Source: JADKAV01 sp963732355 (lineage in GTDB: Bacteria > Actinomycetota > Actinomycetes > S36-B12 > UBA10799). Taken from it: a stretch of 64,000 bases of DNA. A program made the translations under genes and the position numbers. Under the pieces are notes generated by a model. The model did not search any database. It was given only the letters and a program-made list of their open reading frames with translations, and had not been told where the DNA came from. The stretch is from the NCBI GenBank assembly GCA_963732355.1, contig CAVSZD010000006.1:186001-250000 (forward strand). Direction: 5' to 3'. Positions 1 through 9,093 of this stretch are shown here, one piece after another (position 1 is the first letter of the stretch; each line of letters begins with the position of its first letter).

Positions 1-1
1 G

Positions 2-565
2 GCGCTCGGCCTAAAGGCGGCTACGGTGACTGGTGACCTGCGCGACGCAGACACCGCGACCAATGCCGTGGCAGTTGCCCTCTCCGCCCACGGCCGGCTC
101 GACGGCCTCGTAGTCGCCTCTGGCGTCGTGGCCTTTGGGCCGGTCGGCGACGTCCCCGGCGACGCTCTGATCGACCTGTTCCTCGTCAACACCCTGGCGC
201 CCATCCGCCTGCTCCAAGCCGCACTACCCCACCTGGTCTCGTCGGGCGCAGAGGGCCATTCGCCGTTCGTCGTCAACCTCAGCGCGGTCGTGGCTGAGCA
301 ACCGACCGCGGGGATGGCCGCCTACTCCGCGTCGAAAGCCGCGCTCACTGCGTACGACAACGCCGCTGCGCGGGAGCTCCGCCGTGCTCGCATCCGGCTG
401 ATCGATGCCCGCCCGCCGCACACAGAGACCGGGCTGGCGGACCGGCCGATCGCCGGATCCGCCCCACGACTTCCCCACGGACTAGCTGCTGAGGACGTTG
501 CCGCACGTGTGGTCTCCGCGATCCTGGGCGACGAGAAGGACCTGCCGAGCGGCGCATTCACCTGA
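2..565 (+). CDS. SDR-family oxidoreductase, 5' truncated by window edge
   Basis: The reading frame is open from the first bases of the window, so the start codon and the N-terminal nucleotide-binding glycine motif lie outside it. The visible 188 residues keep the short-chain dehydrogenase pattern: an NLSAVV strand with the catalytic-Ser region, then YSASK supplying the Tyr and Lys pair. The usual NNAG motif is replaced by VVASGVV. The C-terminus is compact and the chain looks complete there. Substrate is unknown; the enzyme should be a cytosolic NAD(P)-dependent oxidoreductase. No downstream partner is close enough to suggest an operon. The family call is secure; the function is not. Confidence 0.8.
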   Translation, partial: ALGLKAATVTGDLRDADTATNAVAVALSAHGRLDGLVVASGVVAFGPVGDVPGDALIDLFLVNTLAPIRLLQAALPHLVSSGAEGHSPFVVNLSAVVAEQPTAGMAAYSASKAALTAYDNAAARELRRARIRLIDARPPHTETGLADRPIAGSAPRLPHGLAAEDVAARVVSAILGDEKDLPSGAFT

Positions 566-741
566 GGAGGTTGTGCCCCGAAGGTTGCCGGCGCCGTGAC
601 TAGAGTGACGGTTCCTGTCGACCCGGATCACAGTGCCGATGGGCCTCGTCAGTCATCAGCCTGGCCGGCAGCCGTTCAGTCGGGTGAAGGCGCGCGTGGC
701 GCTCCCCGCCGCCCGCTTCCCGATCCGGCCCCCGCGCCCGC

Positions 742-809
742 GTTAGAGGTTGTGCTGTTGGTTAGCGAATCCACGCGTGTTTTCGCTAACCAACAGCACA
801 ACCTCTAAC
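742..809. repeat. 68-bp palindromic element, copy 1 (perfect arms)
   Basis: Two 28-base arms are exact reverse complements around a 12-base centre holding ACGCGT. The arms read GTTAGAGGTTGTG, a 6-base block CTGTTG, then GTTAGCGAA. Four more 68-bp copies occur in this window, all intergenic. There is no downstream T run, so a simple terminator role is not supported. A decayed LuxR fragment begins about 30 bases downstream, so this copy sits at the edge of rearranged DNA. Confidence 0.93.
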
Positions 810-837
810 CAGGACAAGAACTAGTCGCAACGAGTAC

Positions 838-930
838 GTCGGCAATTCCGCGAGGACGGTGAACTCTCGCTCATCCAGTGGCTCGACCTCGCGGCGCGAA
901 GACGTCTCCCCAGCCTCGCCAAGCCAAGGA
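838..930 (-). pseudogene. LuxR/MalT-type regulator 3' fragment (degenerate duplicate)
   Basis: On the minus strand one frame reads SSRREVEPLDEREFTVLAEL, which aligns with SSRPEVELLIEPLTERELAVLAEL just before the HTH domain of the intact regulator further on. DNA similarity extends over roughly 90 bases. The match ends before the DNA-binding helix-turn-helix, and no upstream ATPase portion is present. This is the debris of a paralogous regulator and cannot be functional. The rest of the 566-1139 gap holds only the 68-bp palindrome and a possible iron box. Confidence 0.7.
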
Positions 931-1033
931 GCGCTGGCCCGTCGCACCGTGCCGCCCACGCCGACGGTTGCCAGTCGGCTGGGGGTGGGTCACCTCTTCG
1001 GGCCATTGTTCGACGGCACCGCACGGAGTAACG

Positions 1034-1052
1034 TCAGGCAAGCCTCACCTAA
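1034..1052. promoter_or_regulatory. possible DtxR/IdeR-type iron box
   Basis: The minus-strand 19-mer TTAGGTGAGGCTTGCCTGA matches 15 of 19 positions of the DtxR/IdeR consensus TTAGGTTAGGCTAACCTAA. It lies about 90 bases upstream of the cupin gene, where a repressor could act. A single partial match is weak evidence, and nothing in the cupin or the methyltransferase points to iron. The call is tentative. Confidence 0.3.
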
Positions 1053-1139
1053 TCGGGTGGGTGGACAGGTGGTCCGCGCACACGGGGGCCAGCGACCTTT
1101 CCGTGACGCGCCAGATCGCCGGAGGAAAGGGGGCCAGCG

Positions 1140-1502
1140 ATGGCCAGCTATGAACTCAAGAATCTCGCCGAACCGGACGACGTCCGGGAGTTCCCATTCG
1201 GTCGGGGCGAGATCGTCGACATCGGCGGAGGCCAGGTGATGCGGATGACCCTGCAACCGGGCTGGCGGTGGTCCGAGCACGTCAAGCCGACCGCCGGAAC
1301 CGAGCTGTGCCAGGCGCCGCACTTCCAGTACCTGGTCGCAGGACGGCTCGGGGTTCGGACCGCGGACGGCTCGCAGTTCGAGGCAGGACCCGGAGATGTG
1401 AACTGGCTGCCACCTGGGCACGACGCCTGGGTGATCGGCGACGATCCGGTCGAGGCGATCGACTGGGGGGGTGCCCATGTCTGGGGCCGGGCAGAGCAGT
1501 AG
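1140..1502 (+). CDS. cupin-domain protein
   Basis: A 120-residue single-domain cupin. The barrel core is recognisable: PGWRWSEHVKP for motif 1, with one His, and a FEAGPGDVNWLPPGHDAWV stretch for motif 2 with GDVNWLPPGHD. The metal-ligand set looks reduced compared with classical germin cupins. The ATG is preceded by a purine-rich GGAGGAAAGG. The methyltransferase starts 11 bases downstream on the same strand, so the two are probably cotranscribed. Small stand-alone cupins act as sensors, epimerases or dioxygenases, and the sequence does not distinguish between these. Confidence 0.82.
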   Translation: MASYELKNLAEPDDVREFPFGRGEIVDIGGGQVMRMTLQPGWRWSEHVKPTAGTELCQAPHFQYLVAGRLGVRTADGSQFEAGPGDVNWLPPGHDAWVIGDDPVEAIDWGGAHVWGRAEQ

Positions 1503-1513
1503 CCGGGGTTCTC

Positions 1514-2608
1514 ATGGGTGATGGGAGAGCGAACCCCCTGCCACGTGACCTGGAGGCCGTCGTCGGGCGACTCGTTGATGCACTCGCTGGCGCGATGGAC
1601 CTGTACGCCGTCTATCTCGGCGACGCCTTGGGCCTGTACCGGGCGCTGGACGGCACCGAGGAGTTGACCGCCAGCGAATTGGCCGAGCGGACTGGGGTGA
1701 TCCCCCGGTACGCCCGGGAGTGGTGTGAGGCACAGGCTGCCGGCGGCTGGCTGGAATGCCCGAACCCCGAAGACCCACCCGCCGCACGTCGATTCTCAAT
1801 GCCCGCCTCGGTTCGCGAGGCGCTGCTCGACCGGGACTCCCTGGCGTTCCTGGCACCCTCGGTACGGTGCACGATGGTCGCCGGGAGGGCGCTACCGGCG
1901 CTGATCGACACCTACCGCGGTGAACGCACATTCGGGTGGGAGGACCACGGCCCCGAGATGCGCCACGGCCAGGCCGAGGCTAACCGGCCCATCTTCCGCA
2001 ATCTGCTCGTCGATGACTGGCTGCCCCGGATCCCGCAGATGGCCCAGCGGTTGGCCGCCCCGGGCGCCCGGGTGGCCGACGTGGGCTGCGGCCTGGGTTG
2101 GGCGGCGATCGCCCTGGCCGAAGGCCTGCCCCACCTGCAGGTCGACGGGTTCGACATCGACGCCCCCAGCATCGAGGCCGCCCGACACAATGCCCAGGAA
2201 CACGGGGTATCCGACCGGGTGGCATTCCATGTCGCGGACATCGCCGAGGTCGAGAAGAACCCCGGCTACGACGCCGTGTTCGCATTCGAGTGCCTGCACG
2301 ACATGAGCCGCCCGGTTGAGGCCCTGGCCTCGATGCGGCAGATCGCCAACGGCGGCGACGTCCTCATCGTCGATGAACGCACGCTCGACCAGTTCACCCC
2401 CGACGCCCCGCTGATGGAACGACTGCTCTACGGGTACTCCCTGACCGTGTGCCTGCCCGATGGCATGTCAGCCTCCCCCTCGGCCGCAACCGGCACCGTG
2501 ATGCGCCGCGACCACGTGCACGACTACGCCAGCCGCGCCGGGTTCACCGCGGTGCAGACCGTCGAGCTCGACCACGATCAGTTCCGGATGTACCGGCTCA
2601 CCGGCTGA
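1514..2608 (+). CDS. class I SAM-dependent methyltransferase with N-terminal winged-helix domain
   Basis: 364 residues. The N-terminal third resembles the winged-helix/dimerisation domain of Rv2258c-type and O-methyltransferase-like proteins (LGDALGLYRALDG, then SELAERTGVIPRYAREW). The C-terminal half is a Rossmann methyltransferase with motif I VADVGCGLGWAAIALA, an acidic FDIDAPS after strand 2, and VADIAEV. The ATG at 1514 is chosen because the open frame upstream runs antisense-like through the cupin gene. Substrate is unknown. It probably forms an operon with the preceding cupin. Confidence 0.85.
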   Translation: MGDGRANPLPRDLEAVVGRLVDALAGAMDLYAVYLGDALGLYRALDGTEELTASELAERTGVIPRYAREWCEAQAAGGWLECPNPEDPPAARRFSMPASVREALLDRDSLAFLAPSVRCTMVAGRALPALIDTYRGERTFGWEDHGPEMRHGQAEANRPIFRNLLVDDWLPRIPQMAQRLAAPGARVADVGCGLGWAAIALAEGLPHLQVDGFDIDAPSIEAARHNAQEHGVSDRVAFHVADIAEVEKNPGYDAVFAFECLHDMSRPVEALASMRQIANGGDVLIVDERTLDQFTPDAPLMERLLYGYSLTVCLPDGMSASPSAATGTVMRRDHVHDYASRAGFTAVQTVELDHDQFRMYRLTG

Positions 2609-2656
2609 CCCCGGCACCTTCGAGACCCACGACCACGGCGTATTGAGCAGCGGTGA

Positions 2657-2959
2657 GGCACGGAGGTCGAGCATGCGCATGCCCGGCTCGCCGGACAGGT
2701 GGGCCGCACCCCCGTCCTCGCCCTCGACGGGTCAGAGCTCAGGGTTGCGGGCGGGGTCGTGTTGAAACTCGAACACTTGCAGCGCACCGGGTCTTTCAAG
2801 CCACGCGGTGCGCTCAACGCGCTCCTCTCACGCGCCATCCCCGAGGGTTGTATGGTCGCCGCATCCGGGGGCAACCGCGGACTGGGCGTAGCCTGCGCGA
2901 CCGCTCACTCGGGAGTACCCGCCACAGTCTTCGTCGGCGGCACCGTCGAGGAAATCTGA
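2657..2959 (+). pseudogene. threonine dehydratase-like PLP enzyme, truncated
   Basis: The frame encodes the N-terminal part of a type II PLP enzyme of the threonine/serine dehydratase group. It includes RTPVLALDG, KLEHLQRTGSFKPRG with the PLP-binding Lys, and the phosphate loop ASGGNRG. The chain stops after about 100 residues, against about 310-320 in complete enzymes. The N-terminal start is also doubtful: the only in-frame start is a GTG inside the conserved region. No continuation is visible in the other frames downstream. This is a remnant. Confidence 0.72.
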
Positions 2960-3128
2960 GAACTGCACGACCGCGGGAACTGGCAGGCCGGAATCCCACG
3001 AGACGTTGTTCGGGCCTCTGTGCTGTCACCCATGGCTCTGCCTCGAATCGTCCCCCGGCACGACGCCAACCTAGTCAGGCATGTCCCCAACCATCTACCC
3101 GTCGGGGATGAGAGGACCCGACTTGCCC

Positions 3129-5789
3129 CTACGCGAGCAGACCGAGGTCGCGTGCCCGGCGCACGGCGTCGCGGCGGGTGCCGACGCCGAGCTTGCGGTA
3201 CAGATGGCTCAGGTGGGACTTGATGGTGTTGACAGAGACGTAGAAGTCCTGGGCGATCTCCTCATTCGTCCGCATGGTCGGCAACTCCGCGAGGACCGCG
3301 AGCTCCCGCTCGGTAAGCGGCTCAATCAGCAGCTCGACCTCGGGGCGCGAAGACACCTTCCCGGCGTCGCCAAGCCGAAGCAGGGCAGAGTCGCGCAGAA
3401 CGGCCGCATCGCCGTTGACGGCTGTGGCCCGCAGCAGCGCCGAGAGGTCGCCAGAATCTGGGCCGAGGAACGGGCGAAGAATGAGTTGCGGTGCGGCGGT
3501 GCGCAGCGCCTCGCCCAAGGAGTGCGCGGCCTGGATCGGACGTCCCTGTTTCCGTGCCACTCGAGCGTCGCAGATCGCTGCCTCGATAGCCGCGATGAGG
3601 TCGTCGACGGTGCCCGGATCGGGGCTTCTCGGGACCCGGCTGGCGGCGTTCTGCGCGCCGTCCAGATCCCCTCTATGTAGGGCCAGCCGGGCCTGCGTGG
3701 ACCAACCGGTCGCGGACATTGGAGCACCGTCGCCCTGGACGATCGCACCGCCGCTTCCTCCGGTCAGCATCGCCACCTCGGCACTGACGCGCGTCCACGT
3801 GTCGGCCAGCGCAGCAGACACCGGATGATCGCGCTGTATGGCGAGCGCCGTCTGGAATGCTGCGGTCGCCGCACGTGGGCGCCGACGGGACAGGGCGACG
3901 CAGGCCCGGGCCAAGTGCAAGACCGTTGCGGGCCATGCTTCGACCCCGTTGGCATCCGCCGCCAGTCCGGCAGCAAGGTGTCTATCAGCCGAATCGAAGT
4001 CCCCCCGCAACATCTGCGCCAGCGCCAGCGGAAGGTAGGCGAATCGAAGCTGCATTTGCGAAGTCCATCCGCGCACGACCGCGTCCTCGATGACGGCACC
4101 GGCCCGGGCGATCGCGGAGTCGAGGTCCCCCTCGGCGAAGTCGCACCAGGCCAGGTGGGCGCGCGTCCCGAGCAGCATGAGTTCAACGTCGCCGCGCGGG
4201 GTGTCACGCACCACCCCAATCAGACGCGCTCGTGCGCCAGCAATGTCGCCGGCGCGCAATAGGGCCACGGCGTACTGCGTTGTGGCGATCAGGCGATTGC
4301 CCTCTGCGGCGGGCACCGGGGCCGACGCCGAGACCTGCTCCAGGGCGGCCTGCGCCGCCGCAGCCACGAAATCCTCATCCCCGCGGGCACGCGCGGCGGC
4401 GCACGCGAGGTTCTCCAGGAAGGCCAGTGCCACCGGCGGCAGTTGATGGCCTTCTGAGAGGAGGCGGCGAGCCGCTTGGACGTGCTCCTCCATGGCGGAG
4501 AAGTGGCCCTGACAGAACTCCAAGGCCGCCGCACACAACTCGCGTGCGGCGCAGGGCTCCAGGGATGCGTAGGGAATGGCCCGCAGGTGCTCGACCAGGT
4601 CCGTGCTCCGCGCACCGACCACTCCTGGAGAGGCTTCGAAGAACGCCGTGGCCGCCAGCTCCCAGTCCTCGGCGGCGACGGCGTGGCCCATTGCCCGAAC
4701 AGGTTTCCGATGGGTGAGGAACCATGACGCGGCGGCCACGTGCGCCTCGCGAAATGCGCTCGAGTTCTCGAGGCGCAGGGTGTGCACGAGCAGGTCGCGC
4801 AGTAGCGGGTGGTAACGGAAGACCGTCCCCTCGGCATTGACCGAGACGATGAACTGATTCGCCTCGACAAGCGAGGCCAGCCGTGTGTGTCCCTGTCCGC
4901 CGGGGGCAATGGCATCCGCAAGTTCACCCGAGACCAGATCAACCACGCTCGTTCGTAGCAGGAAGTCCCGAACCTCAGGGCTGTTGCGCAGGAGTACTTC
5001 GGCGACGAGGTACTCCGCCACCGAGCGATCGGTCCCTCCGAACCGTTCAAGGCCCGCATCCACGCCGACCCGCGCCAAGTACATCGCCGCGAGGCGGACG
5101 CCGGCCGGCCATCCCTCGGTCCGCGCGAGCACCTCCTCGAGGCCGCTGTCTGTGAGCTCGAGGGCCTCACTTCCGGCCGCCAGTCGTCGGACGTCACGTG
5201 CATCGAAGGCCAGGTCTGAAGAATTGACCTCGACAAGGTCGCCTGCCAGACGCAGCCTGTGTAGCGGTATCGGCGGATCGACACGCGTCACAAGGACTAT
5301 GTGAGCTCGCGTCCTCAGGGACACCAGGTCGATCAGGTCGGCCAAGACCTCGGCGCTGCTGACGACGTGGAAGTCGTCGAGCACCAGCACGATCGGCTGC
5401 GGCAGCGCGTCAAGGCCTCGGAAGATCGCACGCAACACCTCTGAGTTGACGCCGCCCGCCGTCGACAGCACCCTGAGCGGATTGTCCTCGGGCACGCTTC
5501 CCGAGCCATTCACCGCCCGGATGAGCTCACACCAGAAGGCAGCCGGCGTGTCATCCGCTGGTCTGAGCGTGAGCCAAGCGACGGCCCCGCCGGCCTCATC
5601 CCGAAGGCGCCGGGCCCAACTCGCGACCGCCGTCGTCTTCCCCCAACCCGGGCCAGCAGTCACGATCGTCAGCGGGAGACGGCTCGCGTCGGACAGGACA
5701 CGATCGACAACCGGGCGCGGCACCTCCCCGGTGAGCGCAGGTGGAATCGACGTCCGCGCACCCCTCGAAACGGCACGGGTTGTCGGCAC
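3129..5789 (-). CDS. LuxR-family MalT-like ATP-dependent transcriptional regulator (LAL)
   Basis: 886 residues with the architecture of large ATP-binding LuxR regulators. It has an N-terminal P-loop GPGWGKTT (residues 46-53), a Walker B VLVLDDFH near 135, a long middle of helical TPR-like repeats, and a C-terminal LuxR helix-turn-helix (LTERELAVLAELPTMRTNEE, then VSVNTIKSHLSHLYRKLGV). Members of this family sense a small molecule in the TPR region and activate nearby operons. The neighbours here are decayed or unrelated, so the target is unclear. A truncated paralogue lies 2 kb away. The gene is full length and appears intact. Confidence 0.93.
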   Translation of the reverse strand: MPTTRAVSRGARTSIPPALTGEVPRPVVDRVLSDASRLPLTIVTAGPGWGKTTAVASWARRLRDEAGGAVAWLTLRPADDTPAAFWCELIRAVNGSGSVPEDNPLRVLSTAGGVNSEVLRAIFRGLDALPQPIVLVLDDFHVVSSAEVLADLIDLVSLRTRAHIVLVTRVDPPIPLHRLRLAGDLVEVNSSDLAFDARDVRRLAAGSEALELTDSGLEEVLARTEGWPAGVRLAAMYLARVGVDAGLERFGGTDRSVAEYLVAEVLLRNSPEVRDFLLRTSVVDLVSGELADAIAPGGQGHTRLASLVEANQFIVSVNAEGTVFRYHPLLRDLLVHTLRLENSSAFREAHVAAASWFLTHRKPVRAMGHAVAAEDWELAATAFFEASPGVVGARSTDLVEHLRAIPYASLEPCAARELCAAALEFCQGHFSAMEEHVQAARRLLSEGHQLPPVALAFLENLACAAARARGDEDFVAAAAQAALEQVSASAPVPAAEGNRLIATTQYAVALLRAGDIAGARARLIGVVRDTPRGDVELMLLGTRAHLAWCDFAEGDLDSAIARAGAVIEDAVVRGWTSQMQLRFAYLPLALAQMLRGDFDSADRHLAAGLAADANGVEAWPATVLHLARACVALSRRRPRAATAAFQTALAIQRDHPVSAALADTWTRVSAEVAMLTGGSGGAIVQGDGAPMSATGWSTQARLALHRGDLDGAQNAASRVPRSPDPGTVDDLIAAIEAAICDARVARKQGRPIQAAHSLGEALRTAAPQLILRPFLGPDSGDLSALLRATAVNGDAAVLRDSALLRLGDAGKVSSRPEVELLIEPLTERELAVLAELPTMRTNEEIAQDFYVSVNTIKSHLSHLYRKLGVGTRRDAVRRARDLGLLA

Positions 5790-5887
5790 CCAAGGATCAT
5801 AACCTCACGAAAACCACCCGCTTCGGGTAGTGACGGCACATTCTCGTGGGGTCACGATCGAGCCACGCGGCAGGCGAGGAGGTGCGC

Positions 5888-6313
5888 GTGTCAGGACGGC
5901 GCTTCATCCTGCAGGTCAGCGGTCGGCACGCCTCAGGCGACACCGCAGGCATCGATCGACTCCCCGACCGGGTGGGCCTGAGCAGTGTGGTGCGCGTGAG
6001 TGTCCGCGATCAAGCGGCCCTGCACGGTCTTCTCCGGCGACTCCACGATCTGGGCCTGCGCCTCGTCGAACTGCACGACCTCGGAGTGCCCGCCGAGCGG
6101 CGCAACGCCCGTCGTGATTACGAGGTCACCGTCGACGGACCGTTGGGCGAGCTCGTCGAGACAGCCTTGCTGGACTTCATCGGTCCGTTCCAAGTGTCAA
6201 GCCGCTACTCCTTCGCCGACCCCGTCCTGATGACACAGGTGCTGACCCGGCTCATGGACCGCGGGGCCGAACTCGAGTACGCCGGCCAGCAGACCGCCGC
6301 GAGCCGGACCTGA
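5888..6313 (+). CDS. hypothetical protein, possible ACT-like fold
   Basis: About 141 residues if translation begins at the GTG that follows GAGGAGG by a few bases; an earlier ATG would add 14 unconvincing residues. The chain has alternating strand and helix segments (VVRVSVRDQAALHGLLRRLH, then DYEVTVDGPLGELVETALLDF) reminiscent of a ligand-binding ACT domain, but I cannot assign a family. It is divergent from the LuxR-type regulator and directly upstream of a ruined transporter. It may be an accessory gene left after that transporter decayed. Confidence 0.55.
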   Translation: MSGRRFILQVSGRHASGDTAGIDRLPDRVGLSSVVRVSVRDQAALHGLLRRLHDLGLRLVELHDLGVPAERRNARRDYEVTVDGPLGELVETALLDFIGPFQVSSRYSFADPVLMTQVLTRLMDRGAELEYAGQQTAASRT

Positions 6314-6351
6314 CCCGGGTCATCTGCGCTTCCGACTCACCCCCCACGGAT

Positions 6352-7150
6352 GATGCGCGGGTCAAACATGTTTCTCAGCAGATGCTGCAACAAATCGCGC
6401 TGGGCGGTTCGATGATCGTGATCCCGATCTTCCTGCAGATCGCCCTGGATTACAGCGCACTCGAAGCGGGACTGGCCATCGCGCCGTTGTCCTTGAGCAT
6501 GTTCTTCGTCGCACTCGCCGCCGGCCGCCGAGCGGGCAAGCGTCGCCCCGCCGTCCTGGTGCGCGCCGGCTTCGGACTGGCCCTCGTGGGCATGGCTCTG
6601 GTCATCCGGCGTGGTGCCACGTGCCGAGTCCAGCGCTGGCGCGTGGGTGCTCTTGATCCCGCTGCTGATCGCCGGCTGCGGCCTGGGCCTGCTCGTCTCC
6701 CAACTCAACAACTACACGCTGGCACCGATCGAGGAGGAGCGGGCCAGCGAGGCCGCCGGCGTCAACTCCGCAGGCGGGAACTTCGGATTGTCGTTCGGCC
6801 TCGCAGTTGCCGGCGGCATCATGTTGGCAGCACTGTCCCTATCCTTCACCGCACTCACGAACGCGAGCACGGTCATCCCCGAGGGGCAGAAGGCATCGAT
6901 CTCCCAGGCATTGGAGACCAACGCCGAGATCGTCAGAGACACCCAACTGCAGGTCGTCGTGGCCGCCGAGCCTCCCGCGGTGCAGGCCGAGATCCTCGCC
7001 ATTAACGACCGGGCGCGCGCACTGTCGCTGCAGATCGCGATGCTCGTGCCCGTCCTTGCGTGCCTGCTCGGCTTGGTCAATGCCTTCCGGATGGTCCGCC
7101 TGCCCGACGTTGAACCCGCAGCGTCGCTTGAAGGGCTTGACTTCGGGTAG
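6352..7150 (+). pseudogene. MFS exporter (DHA2-like), 5' truncated and frameshifted
   Basis: Two overlapping frames together encode the C-terminal half of a 14-TM drug-efflux-type MFS protein. The first carries LQQIALGGSMIVIPIFLQIA and further TM helices up to ALVIRR. The second continues with AWVLLIPLLIAGCGLGLLVS, NNYTLAPIEEERASEAAGVN and two more helices. The frame change falls near 6600-6625. About the first 250 residues of a normal family member are missing. It is a non-functional remnant, unless the frameshift is a sequencing error, and even then the N-terminus is absent. Confidence 0.78.
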
Positions 7151-7302
7151 GCGGGGCGTTGACGAGGGAGCCTTGGGGACGACTCGAAATGGGACCCACA
7201 CACCGCGAGGATTCGGAGGTCCACTGAATCATCCTCACTCGGGGGGCGCAGAACAACGTCATTCGGCGGACTTCAAGCAAGCCCCGTCTGGTTGCCCGAG
7301 AG

Positions 7303-8097
7303 TCAACTACCCGAGCACTGACACCCTTGCGGATCGGGGAGCTCCTCGATAGCGCGCAGCAGCACACCTCGGACCCGTTCGATGTTCTGCTCGAACAGGC
7401 GGTAGACCTCGGCCTCGTTCACCCCGGGTCCTTCGATCAGATTCGCCGAGAAGTTAGTGACCAACGCCAAAGTTGCGTAGCAGATCCGCAGTTCGCGGGC
7501 TAACACCGCTTCGGGGTGGCCGGTCATGTTCACCAGTGCCCACCCTGCGCTGGCGTACCAGACGGTTTCGGCGCGTGTTGAGAACCGCGGGCCGTCGATG
7601 ACCACCATCGCTCCACCGTCGAACGCGGGCCAGCCGCTACCGGCCGCCGACTCGAGCAACGCCGTGCGCATGCGCTGGCAGTACGGATCGGCGAATTGCG
7701 CGTGGAAGGTCTCGCCGTGGAACTCGTCGTGAAACGTCTGCGACCGGGTCCGGGTCTGATCGATCAACTGATCTGGCACAACCAGCGAACCGGGCGGTGT
7801 CTGTTCGCGAAGAGATCCGGTGGCACACGGTGCGATGACTTGTCGCACACCCATCTGCGACAGCGCGTACAGGTTCGCGCGGTATGGAATCCGGTGGGCG
7901 GGAAATCGGTGACCAGGGCCGTGGCGCGGCAAGAACGCGACAGTCGTCGATCCGATCTGGGCCACTTCGATGTCCGCGGAAGGCGGGCCGTACGGGGTGT
8001 CGATCGAGACCGTGCCCACATGGCCGGCGGCGCTCTGCGAGAACAGCGAGTACAGCCCCGATCCGCCGACTATCGCGACGTCGGCCTGCTGAATCAT
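7303..8097 (-). CDS. mtnP: S-methyl-5'-thioadenosine phosphorylase
   Basis: 264 residues of the nucleoside phosphorylase fold. It has VGGSGLY at the N-terminus (phosphate loop), FLPRHGPGHR, the CATGSL region, and NMTGHPEAVLARELRICYAT near the active site. The family cleaves 5'-methylthioadenosine with phosphate to adenine and methylthioribose-1-phosphate, in polyamine and methionine salvage; some members also process 5'-deoxyadenosine made by radical SAM enzymes. The gene overlaps the upstream membrane gene by 4 bases, so it is last in a three-gene operon. Substrate preference for MTA is inferred from family resemblance. Confidence 0.88.
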   Translation of the reverse strand: MIQQADVAIVGGSGLYSLFSQSAAGHVGTVSIDTPYGPPSADIEVAQIGSTTVAFLPRHGPGHRFPAHRIPYRANLYALSQMGVRQVIAPCATGSLREQTPPGSLVVPDQLIDQTRTRSQTFHDEFHGETFHAQFADPYCQRMRTALLESAAGSGWPAFDGGAMVVIDGPRFSTRAETVWYASAGWALVNMTGHPEAVLARELRICYATLALVTNFSANLIEGPGVNEAEVYRLFEQNIERVRGVLLRAIEELPDPQGCQCSGS

Positions 8098-8444
8098 GCG
8101 GCCTCTGGAGCCAACTTGTCGGCCAGCGCGAGTCCGCAGAATCCGAGTCCAACTCCCAGCAGTAGGGCGAACGTCGATCCGTTGCCTCCCAGCAGGCCCC
8201 CGTCTGTAAGACCCACCAACTGCACCAGCGCCGCAATCCAGGCGATCGTCCCCACGACGAACCCGAGCATGAATCGACCAGACGCGCCCGCGAAGAATCC
8301 CAGGCCCGCGCAGATGATCAGAACGATCGCGGAGTTGGTGGATTGATCAACCCACCGGTAGGCCTCGTCGTCCGGGATGACCAGCATCACAAGACTGACC
8401 AGGCACAGCGCGGAAAGCGCAGTGAATCCGGATTTCACCGTCAC
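8094..8444 (-). CDS. small integral membrane protein
   Basis: 116 residues with four predicted hydrophobic helices (ALSALCLVSLVMLVIP, SAIVLIICAGLGFFAG, FMLGFVVGTIAWIAALVQL, FALLLGVGLGFCGLAL). It starts at a GTG preceded by AAGGAG and ends in an ATGA overlap with mtnP. No family is recognised. It is translationally coupled to the phosphorylase and sits between it and a DoxX-like gene, which suggests a shared membrane-linked role that the sequence does not define. Confidence 0.7.
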   Translation of the reverse strand: MTVKSGFTALSALCLVSLVMLVIPDDEAYRWVDQSTNSAIVLIICAGLGFFAGASGRFMLGFVVGTIAWIAALVQLVGLTDGGLLGGNGSTFALLLGVGLGFCGLALADKLAPEAA

Positions 8445-8472
8445 GATCCGGCTCCTTCGTCAAGGGTCTTGC

Positions 8473-9009
8473 TCATGATGCCCTCGCGAACCACTTGGCC
8501 CAGGACGACTGCTTGGCCAGCCACACAGGTCGCAGAACTGCGTCGAGTCCCCACACCCTGCCCGCAGCCGTACCCGCCAACAACAGCGAACCGACCATCA
8601 TCAGGTAGTACGACCACGGCCACTCCTCGGGTGTCACTCCCACCGACAAGAAGATCACGAAACTCTGCCCAACAGCGATCAATCCCCAGAGTCGCGTGAA
8701 CAGTCCGACGAGCAGAAATGCACCGATCGCTGACTCCGCAAGGATGACCACCCAGCCGAAGAATCCGATGTTCGGCAGTATGAGGCTTTCGACGATTGCT
8801 GTGTATGGCGGGAACACCGGGTGCTCTATCGCGAAGCTGGTGAACGCGGCCAACGCGCCGAAGTCCGGTGGCACCTTCCACCGCACGTTCTGGATCCATA
8901 GGAAAGCGATGACGAGTCGACCCACGAGCACGGCGCCACGGGCGAATCGGTCGTTGGCCAGACTCGAGGAAGTCACGGTTTCGCTGATCACAGACTCCGC
9001 CTTCCTCAA
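8473..9009 (-). CDS. DoxX/DoxD-like membrane protein
   Basis: 178 residues with four hydrophobic segments arranged as in DoxX-type proteins: GAVLVGRLVIAFLWIQNVRW, FFGWVVILAESAIGAFLLVG, LWGLIAVGQSFVIFLSV, then YYLMMVGSLLLAGTAAGRVW ending in VLRP. DoxD is the small subunit of thiosulfate:quinone oxidoreductase, but many DoxX relatives have no known reaction. The gene is first in the operon with the small membrane protein and mtnP. Link to sulfur metabolism is possible given the nearby TusA/DsrE genes; that is inference. Confidence 0.7.
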   Translation of the reverse strand: MRKAESVISETVTSSSLANDRFARGAVLVGRLVIAFLWIQNVRWKVPPDFGALAAFTSFAIEHPVFPPYTAIVESLILPNIGFFGWVVILAESAIGAFLLVGLFTRLWGLIAVGQSFVIFLSVGVTPEEWPWSYYLMMVGSLLLAGTAAGRVWGLDAVLRPVWLAKQSSWAKWFARAS

Positions 9010-9093
9010 CCTGGCTCAGCCTAGGTGACAGAACAGCGCTGGCGCGACACGTAGGGTCGATAGACAAACGGATCTGATGATTGGACAGCGGTC

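Noticed and set aside
742..809. 68-bp palindrome as an intrinsic terminator
   Set aside because: No U run follows on either strand, several copies lie upstream of genes, and the middle of the stem is unpaired in three of five copies.
859..1239. 126-codon plus-strand frame before the cupin
   Set aside because: It covers the antisense of the LuxR fragment and runs into the cupin gene in another frame.
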